Below are positions 61,163 through 64,000 of a DNA stretch of 64,000 nt, in pieces (position 1 is the stretch's first letter; the number at the start of each line of letters is the position of its first letter). The position numbers and the translations under genes are program-made. Origin of the DNA: Streptomyces catenulae (GTDB taxonomy: Bacteria > Actinomycetota > Actinomycetes > Streptomycetales > Streptomycetaceae); contig NZ_JODY01000030.1 of NCBI RefSeq assembly GCF_000718015.1, positions 62,001 to 126,000 of the forward strand, given 5' to 3'. Under the pieces are notes generated by a model. The model did not search any database. It was given only the letters and a program-made list of their open reading frames with translations, and had not been told where the DNA came from.

Positions 61163-61717
61163 ATGGCACCCGTCTCCCAGCCCGAATTCCGACTCGGCGG
61201 GGTCAACCACCTCGCACTCGTCTGCTCCGACATGCGGCGCACCGTGGACTTCTACTCCGGAGTCCTCGGCATGCCGCTGCTCAAGACCATCGAACTGCCC
61301 GACGGCAGGGGACAGCACTTCTTCTTCGACTGCGGAGGCGGGGACAGCGTCGCCTTCTTCTGGTTCCCGGACGCCCCCGACCCGGCGCCCGGCGTCTCCG
61401 CCCCGGTCCACCTGCCCGGCGAGGGCGAGATCGTCAGCGCGGTCGGCTCGATGAACCATGTGGCCTTCCACGTACCGCCGGAGCACTTCGACGCCTACCA
61501 CTCCCGGCTCGCCGCCAAGGGCGTACGGGTCAGCGCGGTGCTCAACCACGACGACAGCCCCACGGGCGTCGCACCCGCCCTGCACGACGGCGTGTTCGTC
61601 CGCTCCTTCTACTTTCAGGACCCGGACGGCATCCTGCTCGAATTCGCCTGCTGGCTCCGCCGCCCCGCGGGCGAACCGGAGAACGTCACCCACACCCCGC
61701 ACACCGCCCGGCACTGA
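61163..61717 (+). CDS. VOC superfamily (glyoxalase/dioxygenase-like) protein
   Basis: 184 residues. The first module starts GGVNHLALVCSDMRRTVDFY, the second SMNHVAFHVPPEHFDAYHSR; metal ligands are the His of each NH(L/V)A and the Glu of GILLEFACW. The FFFDCGGGDSVAFFWFPD centre resembles bleomycin-resistance/extradiol dioxygenase-like proteins. Substrate unknown. The ATG at 61163 has GGGAGGA upstream. It is divergent from trxA. Confidence 0.87.
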   Translation: MAPVSQPEFRLGGVNHLALVCSDMRRTVDFYSGVLGMPLLKTIELPDGRGQHFFFDCGGGDSVAFFWFPDAPDPAPGVSAPVHLPGEGEIVSAVGSMNHVAFHVPPEHFDAYHSRLAAKGVRVSAVLNHDDSPTGVAPALHDGVFVRSFYFQDPDGILLEFACWLRRPAGEPENVTHTPHTARH

Positions 61718-61840
61718 GGGCGGGACCACGGGAAGGCGGGCGACGAAGATCGCTCAGGGCGGCTTGAGGCATCCGTGGGACGCGAAGGATCACGGCGCTC
61801 CCGGTGTCACCGCGTCCACCGGATCTTGATCCACACGAGT

Positions 61841-61878
61841 GAGCGCGGGCCGCCACTACGGAGTGGCGGCCCGCGCTC
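61841..61878. terminator. 16-bp stem hairpin between VOC gene and tRNA genes
   Basis: GAGCGCGGGCCGCCAC (61841-61856) and GTGGCGGCCCGCGCTC (61863-61878) form a perfect 16-bp stem with a TACGGA loop, followed by TT. It can serve the VOC gene and the oppositely transcribed tRNA. Confidence 0.85.
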
Positions 61879-61923
61879 TTACGTTTCCGCAGGTAGGAAC
61901 GGTGTGACGTCCCTGCCGCGCGG

Positions 61924-61997
61924 TGGGGCGGGTGGGGCTCGAACCCACGACCGACGGATTATGAGTCCGCTGCTCTGACCGGCTGAGCTACCGCCCC
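61924..61997 (-). tRNA. tRNA-Met (anticodon CAT; elongator Met or Ile2)
   Basis: A 74-nt cloverleaf. Acceptor GGGGCGG pairs fully with CCGCCCC; anticodon stem GCGGA/TCCGT holds loop CTCATAA, anticodon CAT; T arm GTGGG-TTCGAGC-CCCAC. It lacks initiator features, so it is elongator Met or an Ile2 whose C34 would be modified by TilS. Confidence 0.9.
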
Positions 61998-62145
61998 CAC
62001 ACGGCGCGCCGCGCACATTTGTGCGCGCCGTCTGCCGCAGCATAGCCGCTCATACGATCTGTTGCCCGTGTGGGCTGCCGTCCGGCGACTGTGCACGGTC
62101 AACAGGACTTCACCCATGGGGCTTTCGGTTCCCCGCATACGGAAA

Positions 62146-62165
62146 AGGACCCCTTTCGGGGTCCT
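62146..62165 (-). terminator. Terminator of the tRNA-Asn pair
   Basis: On the minus strand AGGACCCC and GGGGTCCT form an 8-bp stem with a GAAA loop, followed by TTTCC. It lies 12 bp beyond the first tRNA-Asn 3' end. Confidence 0.85.
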
Positions 62166-62176
62166 CTTCGGTGTTG

Positions 62177-62249
62177 CTCCCCCGACTGGACTCGAACCAG
62201 TAACCCTCCGGTTAACAGCCGAATGCTCTGCCAATTGAGCTACAGGGGA
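62177..62249 (-). tRNA. tRNA-Asn (anticodon GTT), downstream copy
   Basis: A 73-nt cloverleaf. Acceptor TCCCCTG/CGGGGGA with one T-G pair, discriminator G, loop CTGTTAA with anticodon GTT. The anticodon stem is TTCGG/CCGGA and differs from the upstream copy. Confidence 0.94.
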
Positions 62250-62254
62250 TCGCG

Positions 62255-62327
62255 CTCCCCCGACTGGACTCGAACCAGTAACCTGCCGGTTAACAGCCGG
62301 CTGCTCTGCCAATTGAGCTACAGGGGA
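62255..62327 (-). tRNA. tRNA-Asn (anticodon GTT), upstream copy
   Basis: A 73-nt cloverleaf almost identical to the next gene, 5 bp upstream of it. The anticodon stem is GCCGG/CCGGC, fully paired. The two are a recent tandem duplication, transcribed together. Confidence 0.94.
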
Positions 62328-62588
62328 ATGCTGCGTGTGCCTCGAATGCTTCGTCGACCGGAACTCCGGACGGCGTGCGCTCGCTGCGACACATACATTA
62401 GCGCAAGCAGGGGGGTGCTCCGCCAATCGGTATCGCCAGAGGTGATCACCGGCCCCGCAGGGCAGGCGCGCGGCACAGCCCACAGGTCCGGTGCACCGGC
62501 ACCGGACGCGACCGGACGCCATCGGCGGGCGGCGCCGCGGGAGCCCTCCCCGGCGATCGCGCCGCCGACGACAGGAAAGGGTGGAGCG

Positions 62589-62888
62589 ATGCGCTACCGG
62601 CTCACGTTCATCGCGGGACTGGCCGTCGGATATGTGCTCGGCACGCGGGCCGGACGGGAGCGGTACGAGCAGCTGCGCAAGGCGGCCCGGCAGGTCGCGG
62701 AGAACCCCGCGGTCCGCAACACCGCCGAAAGCGCCGCGCTGGGCGGTCGGCAGGCGGCGACCAGGGCGTTCGACAAGGTCTCGGCCAAGGTCGGGGACCG
62801 GATGCCGCAGGCGGTCACCGACCGGGTCAGGTCGCTGCGGGAGCAGCGCGACACCGACCCGGACGACTGGGGTACGAGCAACACCTGA
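62589..62888 (+). CDS. Small YtxH-like membrane protein
   Basis: 99 residues. MRYRLTFIAGLAVGYVLGTR is a short hydrophobic anchor with the GYVLGTRAGRERYEQL signature common in YtxH-like actinobacterial proteins, followed by a charged helical tail (AARQVAENPAVRNTAESAAL) ending in acidic residues. Role unknown, often stress linked. AAAGGGTGGAG precedes the ATG at 62589. Confidence 0.82.
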   Translation: MRYRLTFIAGLAVGYVLGTRAGRERYEQLRKAARQVAENPAVRNTAESAALGGRQAATRAFDKVSAKVGDRMPQAVTDRVRSLREQRDTDPDDWGTSNT

Positions 62889-62969
62889 CGGCGCGCGCAT
62901 TTTCCCCGTGGCGGCCGTCGTAAACCCTGCGGCGTCCCGGGCCCGCCGGATGGGGCATCATCTGGAGCC

Positions 62970-64000
62970 ATGGGGAAAGTCGCCGGGTTGGACAGTTCTT
63001 CCGAGTGCACACGGATCGTGGTCTGCGATACCGATACCGGTGCCGTCATCAGGCGGGGGTACGCGCCGCACCCCGCCGAGAAGGGGCCCGAGGTCGACCC
63101 TCAGGCGTGGCTGATGTCACTGGGTGAGGCCGCCGGGAACGGCCTGCTCGAAGGCGTCCAGGCGATCGGGGTCTCGGCGCAGCAGCACGGGCTGGTCCCG
63201 CTGGACGCCGAGGGCGGGCTCGTCCGCCCGGCGCTGGTGGGCAACGACAAGCGGGCGCAGAGCGCCGCGGCCGATCTGGCGGACTCGCTCGGCGGCCGGG
63301 CGGCGTGGGCGCAGGCCGTCGGGGCGGTGCCGCAGGCGGCGCACCCGGTGACGAAGCTGCGCTGGCTGGCGCGGAACGAACCGGCGAACGCCGCCCGGAT
63401 CACCGAGGTCATGCAGCCGCACGACTGGCTGGCCTGGCAGTTGCTGGGCCGCCCGGCGCGGCGGACGACGGACCGGGGCGGCGCCTCCACGACCGGATTC
63501 TGGTCGGCCGCCGCCGAGGCGTACCGGCCGGACCTGATCGAGCTGGCGCTCGGGCACCAGGTGCGGCTGCCGGAGGTGCTGCGCCCCTGGGGGACCGCGG
63601 GCTTCACCCCGGAGGGGCTGCTGATCTCCGCCGGTACGGGCGAGACGATGGCGGCGGCGTTCGGGCTCGGCGTGGGCGTCGGCGACGCGGTGATCTCGCT
63701 GGGCGCGTCCGGTTCGGTCTTCAGCATCCACCACGAGGCGCTGGTCGACGCCGAGGGCACCATCACCTCGTTCGCCGACGCGACCGGCCGTCATCTGCCG
63801 GTGGTGCACACCAGCAACGCGGTACGGGTGCTGCGCGGCACCGCCGAGATGCTCGGGACGGACCTGGAGGGGCTGTCGGAGCTGGCGTTGCAGTCGACGC
63901 CCGGTGCGTACGGCATGGTGCTGCTGCCGTATCTGGAGGGTGAGCGGACGCCGCATCTGCCGCACACCGCGGGGTCGTTGCACGGGATGCGGCGGGAGAG
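62970..64000 (+). CDS. FGGY family carbohydrate kinase, xylulokinase-like (3' truncated)
   Basis: 343 residues are present before the window ends. The phosphate-1 loop GLDSSSECTRIVVCDTDTGA opens the FGGY fold. IGVSAQQHGLVPLD (Gln-Gln-His sugar site) matches xylulokinases, as do VMQPHDWLAWQLLG, GGASTTGFWS, the second-domain ISAGTGETMAAAFGLGV and GDAVISLGASGSVF. The product would phosphorylate xylulose or a related ketose. The ATG at 62970 has GGAG upstream, perhaps too close (2 bases); a TCATCT box 6 bases before it would fit a leaderless mRNA instead. Confidence 0.88.
   Translation, partial: MGKVAGLDSSSECTRIVVCDTDTGAVIRRGYAPHPAEKGPEVDPQAWLMSLGEAAGNGLLEGVQAIGVSAQQHGLVPLDAEGGLVRPALVGNDKRAQSAAADLADSLGGRAAWAQAVGAVPQAAHPVTKLRWLARNEPANAARITEVMQPHDWLAWQLLGRPARRTTDRGGASTTGFWSAAAEAYRPDLIELALGHQVRLPEVLRPWGTAGFTPEGLLISAGTGETMAAAFGLGVGVGDAVISLGASGSVFSIHHEALVDAEGTITSFADATGRHLPVVHTSNAVRVLRGTAEMLGTDLEGLSELALQSTPGAYGMVLLPYLEGERTPHLPHTAGSLHGMRRE

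Noticed and set aside
61924..62327. tRNA cluster as an integration site
   Set aside because: No integrase, no direct repeat of a tRNA 3' end and no change of base composition nearby.

Overview
The window is about 72% GC actinobacterial chromosome and almost certainly comes from a Streptomyces. The evidence is the codon bias, the many GTG starts, the many leaderless transcripts, the homodimeric AceE, the fabD-fabH-acpP-fabF cluster preceded by a FasR-type regulator, the mycothiol-associated and DUF3052/DUF3145 families, and the third MreB-like protein. No insertion sequence, integrase, prophage or CRISPR array is visible. The segment looks like core chromosome with some accessory stress and regulatory modules. 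Both ends cut genes: a DedA-type membrane protein at the left and an FGGY sugar kinase at the right.

Layout. 1-7 kb: housekeeping and stress singletons (DedA end, two-domain universal stress protein with a DevR/OsdR-like box upstream, a HemK-like methyltransferase, a P-loop kinase, an alpha/beta hydrolase, glyoxalase-fold and DoxX proteins) and a tRNA-Val. 7-10 kb: a membrane-anchored coiled-coil protein, a DUF4383 membrane protein and an FmdB zinc ribbon. 10-19.6 kb: a large tellurium-resistance (Ter) type stress island. It has a three-gene biosynthetic operon (HpcH/HpaI-like lyase, a PRTase-TRSP-StiP-PELOTA fusion, HAD phosphatase), a TerD with a Pro/Tyr-rich tail, a TerA-like protein, a DUF475/TerC-type membrane protein and two tandem TerD paralogues. 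19.7-24 kb: 1-Cys peroxiredoxin, DUF3052 and aceE. 24-27.5 kb: a secreted I36-type protein, and a drug-efflux MFS gene divergent from its TetR repressor over an overlapping promoter/operator.

27.7-33.5 kb: a LiaS/NarL-type two-component system between two paralogous DUF1023 alpha/beta hydrolases; a 13-bp element is shared by the kinase promoter and the second hydrolase promoter. 33.6-35.2 kb: a MerR-aldo/keto reductase operon whose promoter is matched in architecture by the promoter of a beta-hydroxyacid/imine dehydrogenase gene 8 kb away. 35.4-42.1 kb: serine hydrolase, pirin, FasR and the type II fatty-acid synthase operon. 43-48 kb: DUF3145, two lipoproteins, and a translationally coupled pair made of a nitrilase-VanX fusion and an ornithine cyclodeaminase-like protein. 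48-54.4 kb: lacI-rbsACBK, a ribose-type ABC uptake operon apparently driven from one autoregulated double-operator promoter. 54.9-62.9 kb: Ohr, MDR oxidoreductase/MarR, a DsbA-fold protein, an Mbl-like protein, a histidine phosphatase/thioredoxin operon with a SigR-type promoter, a VOC protein, three tRNAs (Met/Ile2 and two Asn) and a small YtxH-like protein.

Functionally the window is rich in redox and envelope stress functions (USP, Ter module, peroxiredoxin, Ohr, thioredoxin, DsbA-fold protein, DoxX) around the core acetyl-CoA (AceE) to fatty-acid (Fab) route. The most unusual items are the nitrilase-VanX/OCD pair, the four-domain Ter PRTase fusion, the MerR promoter pair and the two-component system with its two DUF1023 hydrolases. 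All family assignments come from reading motifs by eye; no database search was run.
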